From NCBI GenBank assembly GCA_018700055.1, contig JABISL010000049.1, positions 1 to 50,760 of the forward strand: a stretch of DNA of 50,760 nucleotides. The letters are read 5' to 3'. The translations under genes were made by a program, and so were the position numbers. The notes under the pieces are model-generated. The model was given only the letters and a program-made list of their open reading frames with translations, did not search any database and was not told the DNA's origin. The number at the start of each line of letters is the position of its first letter. The stretch's first letter is position 1. Shown here piece by piece: positions 1-8,331 of this stretch. The stretch comes from a bacterium (GTDB lineage: Bacteria; Margulisbacteria; Marinamargulisbacteria; UBA817; JABISL01).

Positions 1-21
1 AAACGTTAAGTTTCCATTCAT
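1..21 (-). CDS. 5' end of an unidentified gene leaving the window
   Basis: A minus-strand ATG (19-21) is preceded by AGGAG (complement of 28-32) with a 6 nt spacer. The frame is open to the window edge (Met-Asn-Gly-Asn-Leu-Thr). Only six codons are visible, so no product can be proposed. It lies downstream of the barrel gene at 317-1345 on the same strand, separated by the structured-element copies. Confidence 0.4.
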
Positions 22-120
22 AAGTATCTCCTATTGTCGTCATTAACTTACATACATATCGTTCACAACAGATAGGAAATTTCATTAAGTTTTTGGCGAT
101 TTTATTTAAAACTCTTTAGA
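22..120. other. Intergenic, no gene seen
   Basis: This AT-rich spacer lies between a putative minus-strand start at 21 and the half-copy structured element at 121. It presumably carries the promoter of the gene leaving the window, but I cannot single out a convincing -35/-10 pair. Confidence 0.4.
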
Positions 121-163
121 CGGGTTTAATTTTTCGAAGATCGAGGCGCTTTTATTTTTTTCC
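121..163 (+). repeat. Half copy of the structured element (5' arm only)
   Basis: The segment matches the 5' half of the complete copies: TTTAAT-rich arm, then GAAGATCGAGGCGCTTTT, then a T-run ending in CC. Compare AGATCAAGGCAGCTTTT at 17597-17613. The matching 3' half (TCGAGGAC, TAACGCAG, closing arm) does not follow. A complete copy starts about 40 nt later. It is probably a decayed or truncated copy. Confidence 0.5.
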
Positions 164-203
164 AAACACTTTAGTTTTTTCCTAATTATCATAAGGTCCC
201 TGA

Positions 204-316
204 CGATTTAAATTTGCTGTAGAACAAGGCTCTTTTAGAATTTTTCCACAGGCGTATTACTATACGTCGAGGACAAAAATTCTAAATATAACGCAGTTAT
301 ACAGCAAATTTATGCG
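204..316 (+). ncRNA. Structured RNA or palindromic element, copy 1
   Basis: Three nested helices can be drawn. The outer one pairs 209-221 with 300-312 (13 bp perfect, extended by 204-205 with 315-316). The middle one pairs 234-245 with 275-286 (12 bp perfect). The apical one pairs 253-257 with 262-266 around a TACT loop. Unpaired conserved strips are CAAGGC (225-230), CAGG (249-252), TCGAGGAC (267-274) and TAACGCAG (289-296). Copy 2 keeps the strips and changes the helices on both sides. The element ends directly at the stop codon of the minus-strand barrel gene. Orientation of transcription is unknown. I could not match it to a known ribozyme or riboswitch. Confidence 0.6.
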
Positions 317-1345
317 TCAAAACACCTGGTCGAAGGATAGATACATCGTTGTGCCTTCTCCATCCATTTGCCCTATATCCATTCGCATCGAACTCGTCCC
401 CATCCCAATCCGATAATGAAGCCCTAGGCCATAGGACCAGTGAAGATCGTCTACTCGAATATCATCCGCAACTTGCCCCCACTCCGAAAACCATGTCAGG
501 TAGACAGGATCAATAAAGGGCATCCGGTACTCGACTTGAGCGGCTACCAAAGACTCTCCGAGAAACCGATTGATATCTGCCCCTCTAAATAGGGTAAAGC
601 TTCCTAGGTGATACTGTTGTAGATACGATGGATTATCTTGTAATGAATGCCCCAACACACCTCGAAGAGCCAATGTAGACTCCCCTACGGGAATAAAGTG
701 ACGCCAATCAACGTCCAAAGCGGTCCCATCCCCAAAAAAGGTCATCTTTTGTGAGAGATAGGATCCGTCAGTCGAATTAATTCGAGTATCTCGAGAATCA
801 TAGATCACACCAAGACTCGGCCCAGATGTTGTTTCATCCGAAAAGTATCGCTGATCATCATTATCAGAAACGCGCTCCTGACGGGATTTAAGCACCCACC
901 GTACAACAGCCTTCCATTGATCCGTGAAGGAATAATACGCCCCCAAATACCCATCAAACAAATCCCTCGCTATAGAGGCTTGATCACTAACTTGTGTTGA
1001 ATTTCCATTTCCAAAAAAAGGCTCGGACGTATTACTCCAAGTCACCTCACTATGAAACTCCCACTTAGGTGCAATCTCAATACCTTCTACAAAAGTCCAA
1101 GCGTCATAACCGGTAGTCTGACGCAACGCAGTCCACTGCCACGTCTTATCAGAGTCAAATTCTGATTCATAATAGAACAATCCATAAATAACCCCATCTG
1201 TATTACTAACCTTATAAACAGGAAACAAAAACTGATCTTTCGTAGAATCCGTTTCTGCATTTGCAGGCGTAAGCAACAGACTCATAGCCAAAGTAATACC
1301 TAGTATCGTTCTAAAAATTATATTTACGTTTTGTCGGTTTTTCAT
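317..1345 (-). CDS. Outer-membrane beta-barrel, Omp85/D15-like without POTRA domains
   Basis: Predicted outer-membrane protein of about 342 residues. The start is the ATG at 1345, preceded by a GGAAGGGG ribosome-binding site, rather than an in-frame Met 16 codons upstream. An N-terminal basic/hydrophobic signal peptide ends near TPANA. Alternating aromatic strands follow. The segment FTLFRGADINRFLGE resembles the conserved RG loop of Omp85/surface-antigen barrels, and the next segment, VEYRMPF, is typical of that family. The last residue is Phe, as in many barrels. There is no POTRA repeat, so this is a barrel-only member; transport function is uncertain. The start lies 35 nt inside the 3' end of the upstream helicase gene, suggesting translational coupling. 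Confidence 0.75.
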   Translation of the reverse strand: MKNRQNVNIIFRTILGITLAMSLLLTPANAETDSTKDQFLFPVYKVSNTDGVIYGLFYYESEFDSDKTWQWTALRQTTGYDAWTFVEGIEIAPKWEFHSEVTWSNTSEPFFGNGNSTQVSDQASIARDLFDGYLGAYYSFTDQWKAVVRWVLKSRQERVSDNDDQRYFSDETTSGPSLGVIYDSRDTRINSTDGSYLSQKMTFFGDGTALDVDWRHFIPVGESTLALRGVLGHSLQDNPSYLQQYHLGSFTLFRGADINRFLGESLVAAQVEYRMPFIDPVYLTWFSEWGQVADDIRVDDLHWSYGLGLHYRIGMGTSSMRMDIGQMDGEGTTMYLSFDQVF

Positions 1346-3419
1346 TTGGCTTTTCCCCTTCCTCATAATCCAATTCATAACTCGGCGAATCAATAATCGA
1401 AGCCTCTACATCAATAGCTCCCTCGTCTTCTACTAATGACCATCGTTCCATATATCGCTCCACAATATCCCCTTCATCCAAGAATCGTGTCATCTTAGAG
1501 AAACTCATTCCAGGGTACGCGAAATAGCTCCCGCCACTTGGCTCGATATTGGGTTTCATAACAAACAGATTATCCTTGGCACGTGTCATCGCCACATAGA
1601 GTAAGCGTCGCTCTTCCTCAATCTGAGTGATATCCCCAAGAGACCTGAACGAAGGCAAGTAGCCATCCACCATCGAAAGAATAAACACACTGTGCCATTC
1701 CAATCCTTTTGAAGAATGAATAGTCGACAGTATCAAATGCTCATCATTACCATCATCCGGCGCACTATCTTTCTGTGACCCATCCGGCGGCTCCAATGAC
1801 AGTTCTGTGAGAAACGATTCAAGGTCATCATAACGATCCGCTATAAGTTTGAGCGAGTCTAAATCTTGCTGGCGTTTATGATAATCATCATGCTTAGTCT
1901 TAAGAATAGGGGCATAAAAATCCAATACTTGCTCCAACATGACCGAGACCTTTAGCTCCGACGCCGTTTGAATCAAACGAATCATGTCTGCCAAATCAAA
2001 ATGAAATTTTTTCTTCTTAAATTGCAGTATCGGAAACTGATCAAATGATGTTAAGTGAGTTTGCACTAACTTATAAATAGTATCGGCCATCTTAGGACCA
2101 ATCCCCTCTAATAAAAGTAACGCCCTCGTCCAACTCACACCGTCCGCCAAATTAAACATCAAGCGACAAATCGCCACCACATCTTTGATATGAGCCGTCT
2201 CTGTAAACTTAAACCCGCCATACTTCACATAAGGGATATCTGCCGCCTTAAGAGCCACTTCCATATCATTGGCATGCATACTGGATCGAAACAGAATGGC
2301 AATCTCATCTAGAGGAATGCCTTCTTCTCGGAGTTCCAGTACCTTTTGAACAATAAATCGAGACTGTTCATGCTCACTCATGGTTTCTATAAACACCGGT
2401 TTAGAATCCGATTTTCGGTTGGAGTAGAGCGTCTTCGTGTACCTTTCCTTAGCCTTACTAATCACCGCATTCGTCAGGTCCAAAATAGGCTGAACGCTAC
2501 GATAATTCTCTTCAATATTAATAACCTTCGCGCCTGCAAACAATTGAGGAAACTCCATAATGTTCTTGAAGTTAGCACCCCGGAACGAATAAATACTTTG
2601 AGAGTCATCGCCCACAACCATGACGTTCTTATGAGAGTCACCCAACAAATGAACAATCTCGGATTGCACCAAGTTAGTATCTTGATACTCATCCACCATG
2701 ATATAGCGATATCTAGTCTGAAGAATTTGCCTTACCTCATCATGTTCCATTAACAACTTCTTCAATTGAATTAAGAGATCATCATAATCCATAACCTGCA
2801 TTGTCTTCTTCGTTTGAATATAGCTCATCTGTATTTGATCAATGATCTCAGCGAACTCCCAAAACTGAGGATATTCTCGCTCAAGTATCGTCGCTACTGG
2901 CCGACTCATATTAATCGACTTACTAATCACTTCTGCAATTGTCCGTTTCTTAGGGAATCGTTTCTCCTTAGCCAAGTCCCCAACAGCCTTGCGCGCCTTC
3001 CCTACTAAGTCATCCGCATCTGATCGATCCATAATAGTGAAGTTATTGGAGTATCCCAAATGCTGAGCAAACTCTCTAAGAATCTGGTTCGCAAAAGAGT
3101 GAAACGTTCCCCCCGCCACATTCTGACAGCGACTATCCAAAACCCCTGTTGCACGGCGCATCATTTCTTGAGATGCCTTACGCGTAAATGTGAGTAATAG
3201 TATTGAGGGTGGAGGAACCCCATCATGAACCAATCGCACCAATCGATAAACCAATGTCCGTGTCTTCCCCGACCCAGCACCCGCAATGACCAACAACGGC
3301 CCATTTGTATGCTTAACAACCTCTAACTGAGCCGCATTAAGGGACGTCTCGAACCCATCAGGCAGTGACTTAGTCGATGGGTCTGTTGGCTTAAGAATGT
3401 ATTTTTTCATCCTCGTCAC
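1311..3419 (-). CDS. UvrD/PcrA-family superfamily 1 DNA helicase
   Basis: ATP-dependent 3'-5' DNA helicase of about 700 residues, expected in nucleotide-excision repair and replication-fork maintenance. All SF1A motifs are present in order: AGAGSGKT (Walker A, near residue 46), FHSFA, VDEYQDT (motif II), VVGDDSQSIYSFRGA (III), EENYRS (IV), STIHSSKGLEW (V) and LLYVAMTRAK (VI). The reading frame begins at a GTG overlapping the uvrB stop codon. An ATG three codons later (3410) is an alternative; neither has an ideally spaced Shine-Dalgarno. Adjacency to uvrB supports a role in excision repair, but UvrD and PcrA cannot be separated by eye, so no symbol is given. Confidence 0.93.
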   Translation of the reverse strand: MTRMKKYILKPTDPSTKSLPDGFETSLNAAQLEVVKHTNGPLLVIAGAGSGKTRTLVYRLVRLVHDGVPPPSILLLTFTRKASQEMMRRATGVLDSRCQNVAGGTFHSFANQILREFAQHLGYSNNFTIMDRSDADDLVGKARKAVGDLAKEKRFPKKRTIAEVISKSINMSRPVATILEREYPQFWEFAEIIDQIQMSYIQTKKTMQVMDYDDLLIQLKKLLMEHDEVRQILQTRYRYIMVDEYQDTNLVQSEIVHLLGDSHKNVMVVGDDSQSIYSFRGANFKNIMEFPQLFAGAKVINIEENYRSVQPILDLTNAVISKAKERYTKTLYSNRKSDSKPVFIETMSEHEQSRFIVQKVLELREEGIPLDEIAILFRSSMHANDMEVALKAADIPYVKYGGFKFTETAHIKDVVAICRLMFNLADGVSWTRALLLLEGIGPKMADTIYKLVQTHLTSFDQFPILQFKKKKFHFDLADMIRLIQTASELKVSVMLEQVLDFYAPILKTKHDDYHKRQQDLDSLKLIADRYDDLESFLTELSLEPPDGSQKDSAPDDGNDEHLILSTIHSSKGLEWHSVFILSMVDGYLPSFRSLGDITQIEEERRLLYVAMTRAKDNLFVMKPNIEPSGGSYFAYPGMSFSKMTRFLDEGDIVERYMERWSLVEDEGAIDVEASIIDSPSYELDYEEGEKPNEKPTKRKYNF

Positions 3420-5491
3420 TAACTAACCAAGGTCGTATCGTCAGACTTCAACTCTTCGATGCGGTCGCGAATGACAGCAGCAACCTCAAACTCCAAATTC
3501 TTAGACGCTTCTTTCATTTGTTTTTCGAGAGAAGCCAAGAGCTTAGGCAATTGATCCGGCTCTACTTTCGTTTCACTATCCTTAGTAAGACGTTTGATGG
3601 CCTCGCGTTCATCAGACCGAATATCTCTGATCTTTTTAATGATGGTCTGAGGCTGAATATTATTAGCTTTGTTATGAGCCAGCTGAATCGCACGACGACG
3701 ATTGGTCTCTCCCATCGCCCCTTTCATGGAGTCCGTCACCTTATCCGCGTACATAACAACCTTTCCATTGATATTCCGAGCCGCACGTCCCATCGTTTGG
3801 ATAAGCGATCGCTCATTTCGAAGGAAGCCTTCTTTATCCGCATCCAGAATAACGACTAGCGACACTTCCGGTAGGTCGAGCCCCTCTCTTAATAGGTTAA
3901 CCCCTACCAATACATCAAACTTACCCAATCGGAGGTCATGAAGAATATCCACACGTTCTAGTGTCACAATATCCGAATGAAGGTATCTGACCTTCACCCC
4001 TTTTTCTTCCAGAAAATCGGTCAAATCTTCTGACATGAGCTTGGTTAATGTCGTAATCAAGACACGTTCCCCTCGTTCTATCCGCTCATTTACCTGAATC
4101 AAAATATCATCGATTTGTCCCTTAGTAGGCTTAATCAGAATTTCTGGATCCACTAGGCCTGTTGGTCGGATAATTTGTTGAACAAGCCCTTGATCCGCGA
4201 GTTTGGACTCATCTTTCCCATCACGCTCAGCATCTTTTAATATCTTACTGATCTTAACTTGGGTCCCATCTGGATTTGGCGTAACATCCAATCCAATCTT
4301 TTCCATCTCATAAGGTCCAGGCGTTGCCGACACATAAATACACTGCGGCACTTTTTCCTCAAACTCAGAAAACTGTAATGGTCGATTATCCAGCGCACTT
4401 GGCAATCGGAATCCATGATCTACCAAAGCCCCTTTCCGCGCCTGGTCTCCTTTATACATCCCCTTAACTTGAGGAATTGAGACATGAGACTCATCAACCA
4501 CTAATAAAAAGTCATCCGGAAAAAAGTCGATCAGGACACCCGGCGCTTCCCCAGCCGCTTTTCCTGATAAATGCCGTGAATAGTTTTCGATTCCTTTGCA
4601 GTAACCCAACTCGCGCATCATCTCCAAGTCATACTTAGTTCGTTTCTCAAGACGATCGGCTTCAACAACTTGTCCCGCATCCGTTAACTCTTTAACGCGC
4701 GTCTCACCTTCTTCACGAATGGCTTCAATTGCTTCGCCAATACCTTCTTGAACCACATAATGCGTAGCCGGATAGACATCAAACTCTTCATAAACTTTCA
4801 AAATCTCACCGGTAATCGGATGAATCGCCATAATCCGCTCGATCTCATCCCCAAAAAACTCCACGCGAACCAAATGCTCTTCCCAAGACGGAAAAACATC
4901 CACCACATCGCCACGAACACGATAACGTCCACGCTTAAACTCGATATCATTGCGCTCATACTGAACCTTCTCCAGCCCTTCAAGGAACTTGCGCCTTGAT
5001 AAAGTCTGCCCACACTTAAGTTTTACAACACCTTGCTTATAGTCTTCCGGGGTCCCCAAACCATATATACAAGATACTGACGCCACGATAATGACATCTC
5101 TACGGGTTAACAATGAGCGCGTAGCCCGATGACGCAAACGCTCAATTTCATCATTTACTTGCGCTTCCTTCTCTATATATAGGTCACGCGAGGCGACATA
5201 AGCTTCTGGCTGATAGTAATCATAATAAGAGATAAAATATTCCACTGAATTGTTGGGGAAAAACTCCCGAAACTCAGCACACAGCTGTGCGGCCAATGTC
5301 TTGTTATGAGCCAGAATTAATGTTGGTCTATTCACGTTCGCAATGACATTCGCGACAGTAAACGTTTTTCCAGACCCTGTTACCCCCAATAATATCTGAC
5401 TTTGATCACCTTCATTAAGACGATCGGTTAGTTGTTGAATGGCTTTGGGTTGATCCCCAGCTGGCTTAAAATCGGATACTAAATCAAACAT
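3419..5491 (-). CDS. uvrB: Excinuclease ABC subunit B
   Basis: DNA damage-verification subunit of UvrABC (690 residues, normal length). Visible hallmarks are [15 protein letters not shown] (Walker A), the HNKTLAAQL motif, the beta-hairpin segment [11 protein letters not shown], the helicase segment TMGRAARN, and a C-terminal UVR domain ([18 protein letters not shown]) that contacts UvrC. It overlaps the downstream helicase start by one base. The start ATG at 5489-5491 has no Shine-Dalgarno, but a TACAAT hexamer ends 6 nt upstream, so the message is probably leaderless. Confidence 0.97.
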   Translation of the reverse strand: MFDLVSDFKPAGDQPKAIQQLTDRLNEGDQSQILLGVTGSGKTFTVANVIANVNRPTLILAHNKTLAAQLCAEFREFFPNNSVEYFISYYDYYQPEAYVASRDLYIEKEAQVNDEIERLRHRATRSLLTRRDVIIVASVSCIYGLGTPEDYKQGVVKLKCGQTLSRRKFLEGLEKVQYERNDIEFKRGRYRVRGDVVDVFPSWEEHLVRVEFFGDEIERIMAIHPITGEILKVYEEFDVYPATHYVVQEGIGEAIEAIREEGETRVKELTDAGQVVEADRLEKRTKYDLEMMRELGYCKGIENYSRHLSGKAAGEAPGVLIDFFPDDFLLVVDESHVSIPQVKGMYKGDQARKGALVDHGFRLPSALDNRPLQFSEFEEKVPQCIYVSATPGPYEMEKIGLDVTPNPDGTQVKISKILKDAERDGKDESKLADQGLVQQIIRPTGLVDPEILIKPTKGQIDDILIQVNERIERGERVLITTLTKLMSEDLTDFLEEKGVKVRYLHSDIVTLERVDILHDLRLGKFDVLVGVNLLREGLDLPEVSLVVILDADKEGFLRNERSLIQTMGRAARNINGKVVMYADKVTDSMKGAMGETNRRRAIQLAHNKANNIQPQTIIKKIRDIRSDEREAIKRLTKDSETKVEPDQLPKLLASLEKQMKEASKNLEFEVAAVIRDRIEELKSDDTTLVS

Positions 5492-5497
5492 TCCGAC

Positions 5498-5503
5498 ATT
5501 GTA
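5498..5503 (-). promoter_or_regulatory. -10 element of uvrB (leaderless type)
   Basis: Minus strand reads TACAAT, ending exactly 6 nt before the uvrB ATG. No convincing -35 is seen at 17 nt spacing. Transcription would begin at or next to the start codon. Confidence 0.45.
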
Positions 5504-5647
5504 TCGTAGACCTTATTAAAGTTCTATTTCTTGGAAAACCTTGCATCAAAGTCGCCCCCCGATTAACATATGACTTTCATTTCCAAAAAATTTCCCAATA
5601 ATATATTCAGCTAAAAAACTCACTAGTAATTTCGGAGGGAACCAGTA

Positions 5648-7606
5648 ATGACATCCAAAAAAAATGACGACACACCCAAACACGATTCATTCGTATACGC
5701 GAATGAAAACGTAGCCGGCGGAATTGAATCTGCAAAAGGCGAAAAGGGACATGAATCCCCACATCATGATTCTTTTGTATATGGTGCCGACAACGTAATG
5801 CATCAAGAAGGAAAAATGCACCCATTCGGGTACAAAACTCTCAAAAAAACATTCCGTAAAATCTTAAGAAAACCAGCGGCATGGTTATTTATTATTGCAA
5901 TGATAAGTTCACTTCATGTGGGAATCAATATAGCCCCTACATGGACAGTTGAGACCGTCACACTAGATATGCAAAAGAATGAAGCCGGCGAGTTATTTTA
6001 CATCTATAAAGAAAAGCCAAAGATTCTTGAAAACATCATTCCAAAAGCCGAAGCCTTACTTAAAAAGGAAAAAATTAATGAGCTCGCTAAATATGGCATG
6101 CCCATTCCTGAAGAAGAGTTCGTTTACACAGAAACAACACTCGCAAACGGTGAAACAAGTCGTTCATACTACCAACTAAAATCTGCACGCCATTGGAGCC
6201 TCTGGTCATTACTCCCTGCGTTCACAGCCATCCTATTATGTTGGCTAACTCGTGAACCTGTCTCATCACTATTTGGAGGAATCGTTGTTGGGGCATTTAT
6301 GTTAGGCAAATACGACATCGTTGATGCTGTATTACTCGAAAATATGATGACCAAAAACGCAGCAAGTGTTCTCATTTTATACCTCTGGCTATTAGGAGGA
6401 TTAATGGGGATTTGGGCACGGACAGGTGCGGCCCAAGCATTTGCCGACTTGATGACCGAACATTTCGTAAAGGGCCCACGCTCAGCTAAGCTTGTCGCGT
6501 GGATGCTTGGAATTATCTTCTTCCAAGGCGGCACAATGAGTACCGTTCTTGTAGGAACCACTGTCAAACCGATTGCCGACAAAGAAAACATTAGTCATGA
6601 AGAACTCTCTTATATCGTAGATTCCACGGCATCACCTATCGCGTGTCTAATCGCATTTAATGCATGGCCTGGATACATCCAATCCTTCCTCTATGTCGCA
6701 GGAATAGGATTCTTAGCCACTGAAGCTGATCGTTTAAAATTCTTTTTCATGAGTGTTCCACTTAGCTTCTATGCCATCTTTGCCGTAACTGGAACCTTCT
6801 TACTCTGTATCGATAAAGCCCCTTTCTTAAGCAAAAAAATGAAAGACGCTATCAAACGATCTAGAGAAACAGGCCAATTGGATGCACCTGGGTCATTACC
6901 TCTAAGTGCCAAAGAACTTCAATCCAGTGATGTGCCTAGCCACTACACGCCTCACATCATTGATTTTTTCTTACCACTTATTCTTCTTATTGGAATTACT
7001 GTAGGAACGTTTATTTCTACAGGGTCACCGCAAGTACGTTGGGGATTTGGAGCGGCTGTTATGTCGGCCGCACTCTTAGCTCTTTTCCGTGGGATGAGTC
7101 TGACAGAATTAGTTGAAGGAATTGGCGAAGGACTAAAAGGGGTCGTATTAGGATCCGTTATCTTGATGCTCGCGATTACGATTGGAATGATTAGTAAGTC
7201 CACTGGTGGTGGAACTTATCTAGTAGAACTACTCGGAACAGCTATTCCATTCTGGTCACTACCCGCTATCTTAATGTGCCTTACGGTAATCATTGCATTC
7301 TCAACAGGTACTAGCTGGGGAACATATGCCGTAGCATTTCCTCTTGCAATGCCTCTAGCTTGGGCCGTCGCTCAAGCCAACGGATTAGCACACCCTGAGT
7401 TCTATATGATGGTTTGCTTTGCAACTGTACTTAATGGAAGTGTGATGGGTGATCAGTGCTCTCCTATCTCAGACACAACTATTTTAAGTTCAATGTGTAC
7501 CGGCTGTGACCTCATGGACCATGTTAAGACTCAAATGGTTCCTGCTGGCTATGACGCTGTGTTAGCGATTACATGTTGGACAGCTGCAGTAGTATTATTT
7601 GCATAA
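5648..7606 (+). CDS. nhaC: NhaC-family Na+/H+ antiporter
   Basis: Integral inner-membrane antiporter (652 residues, longer than typical NhaC) expected to exchange Na+ and H+. A cytoplasmic N-terminal extension of about 75 residues precedes the first membrane segment and contains a duplicated motif (HDSFVYANENV and HDSFVYGADNV). An extra soluble loop lies at about residues 100-175. The family signature is clear: GGTMSTVLVGTTVKPIADK, DSTASPIACLIAF, and near the C-terminus GDQCSPISDTTILSS. About 11-12 hydrophobic helices are visible. The start is supported by GGAGGGAA before the ATG. It stands alone, divergent from uvrB. Confidence 0.88.
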   Translation: MTSKKNDDTPKHDSFVYANENVAGGIESAKGEKGHESPHHDSFVYGADNVMHQEGKMHPFGYKTLKKTFRKILRKPAAWLFIIAMISSLHVGINIAPTWTVETVTLDMQKNEAGELFYIYKEKPKILENIIPKAEALLKKEKINELAKYGMPIPEEEFVYTETTLANGETSRSYYQLKSARHWSLWSLLPAFTAILLCWLTREPVSSLFGGIVVGAFMLGKYDIVDAVLLENMMTKNAASVLILYLWLLGGLMGIWARTGAAQAFADLMTEHFVKGPRSAKLVAWMLGIIFFQGGTMSTVLVGTTVKPIADKENISHEELSYIVDSTASPIACLIAFNAWPGYIQSFLYVAGIGFLATEADRLKFFFMSVPLSFYAIFAVTGTFLLCIDKAPFLSKKMKDAIKRSRETGQLDAPGSLPLSAKELQSSDVPSHYTPHIIDFFLPLILLIGITVGTFISTGSPQVRWGFGAAVMSAALLALFRGMSLTELVEGIGEGLKGVVLGSVILMLAITIGMISKSTGGGTYLVELLGTAIPFWSLPAILMCLTVIIAFSTGTSWGTYAVAFPLAMPLAWAVAQANGLAHPEFYMMVCFATVLNGSVMGDQCSPISDTTILSSMCTGCDLMDHVKTQMVPAGYDAVLAITCWTAAVVLFA

Positions 7607-7628
7607 CGCCTTTTAACTAGGTTACACT
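7599..7628 (+). promoter_or_regulatory. Candidate promoter for the 7678 gene
   Basis: TTGCAT (7599-7604) and TACACT (7623-7628) are separated by 18 nt. The -35 overlaps the nhaC stop codon. Transcription would start just before or inside the hairpin at 7631-7672. Confidence 0.4.
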
Positions 7629-7630
7629 GG

Positions 7631-7672
7631 CAACATCTCGGAGAAACGTCACCAACTATTTCCGAGGTGTTG
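7631..7672 (+). promoter_or_regulatory. Hairpin covering the ribosome-binding site of the 7678 gene
   Basis: CAACATCTCGGA (7631-7642) pairs with TCCGAGGTGTTG (7661-7672): 12 bp with one wobble and an 18 nt loop. The right arm contains GAGGTG, the only Shine-Dalgarno for the ATG at 7678. No T-run follows, so a terminator is less likely than translational control. Confidence 0.45.
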
Positions 7673-7677
7673 AACAA

Positions 7678-8331
7678 ATGTACAAAACTATTGCTGGAGT
7701 AAACGATACTCCCCGACTAACTATTGATGAAGGGTTAAAAATTCACGCTATTAAATTAGCATTTGAAATTGCCAAAGCCCCTGCCAATTACACCTTTGCT
7801 TCGCCTCAGGATATAACGAAAGCATTTCAAATTAGAGCCAACACGTATGAAGGCCCTATTTTCCCAGAACCCACTTCTACAACACGCCTTATAAATACGT
7901 TTCGATCCACCTTACGACAAGATGCGCTTCAGCTTTTAACACAAGAGACCAAGAAATCGGTAAACGACACACCTCCTGACAACACCGAATTCATAGCCAA
8001 TTTCTTCGCCACTACATCTCTACTTGCCAACATGGTTATGAATCAAGAAGACCACTCCCTTAAAAGTGCTCCCGACGACGACCCCATTATTCGACAAATC
8101 CTATCTGAATGGAAACCAGATATAGAAACATCAACCCTCAGCCAAAACAACAAAGCCACCGCTTTCATTATTGGCGCGAACTTATTAAGAATGATGCTTG
8201 TCCTTAAAATAGCCCATGGAAATATCTCAACATTTGATATCCCACCCAAGGATTGGGAATTCACGCCACAATACAAGTCAACCGTAAGTCACCCCGTACG
8301 CCCCCCGCAATTACCTGTATTCGCGCACTAA
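7678..8331 (+). CDS. Hypothetical protein, 217 aa
   Basis: I do not recognise this protein. It has no signal peptide or clear membrane span; a mildly hydrophobic stretch occurs near residues 160-180 (FIIGANLLRMMLVLKIA). The predicted content is mostly helical. The last 20 residues are proline-rich. It starts at an ATG behind GAGGTG, which is sequestered in a 12-bp hairpin, so its synthesis may be regulated. Its stop codon overlaps the convergent nadE stop by 4 nt. Confidence 0.7.
   Translation: MYKTIAGVNDTPRLTIDEGLKIHAIKLAFEIAKAPANYTFASPQDITKAFQIRANTYEGPIFPEPTSTTRLINTFRSTLRQDALQLLTQETKKSVNDTPPDNTEFIANFFATTSLLANMVMNQEDHSLKSAPDDDPIIRQILSEWKPDIETSTLSQNNKATAFIIGANLLRMMLVLKIAHGNISTFDIPPKDWEFTPQYKSTVSHPVRPPQLPVFAH

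Noticed and set aside
204-316. Structured element as an integron attC site or a twister/hammerhead ribozyme
   Set aside because: GTTA/TAAC boxes are not at the ends and there is no cassette array. The conserved strips do not match the twister or hammerhead cores I can recall. The class is left open.
2346-2753. Plus-strand frame opposite the helicase gene
   Set aside because: It lies fully inside the helicase gene on the other strand, has no ribosome-binding site and no recognisable motif. The same holds for the other antisense frames inside uvrB, sdhA, pyrG and the SNF2 gene.
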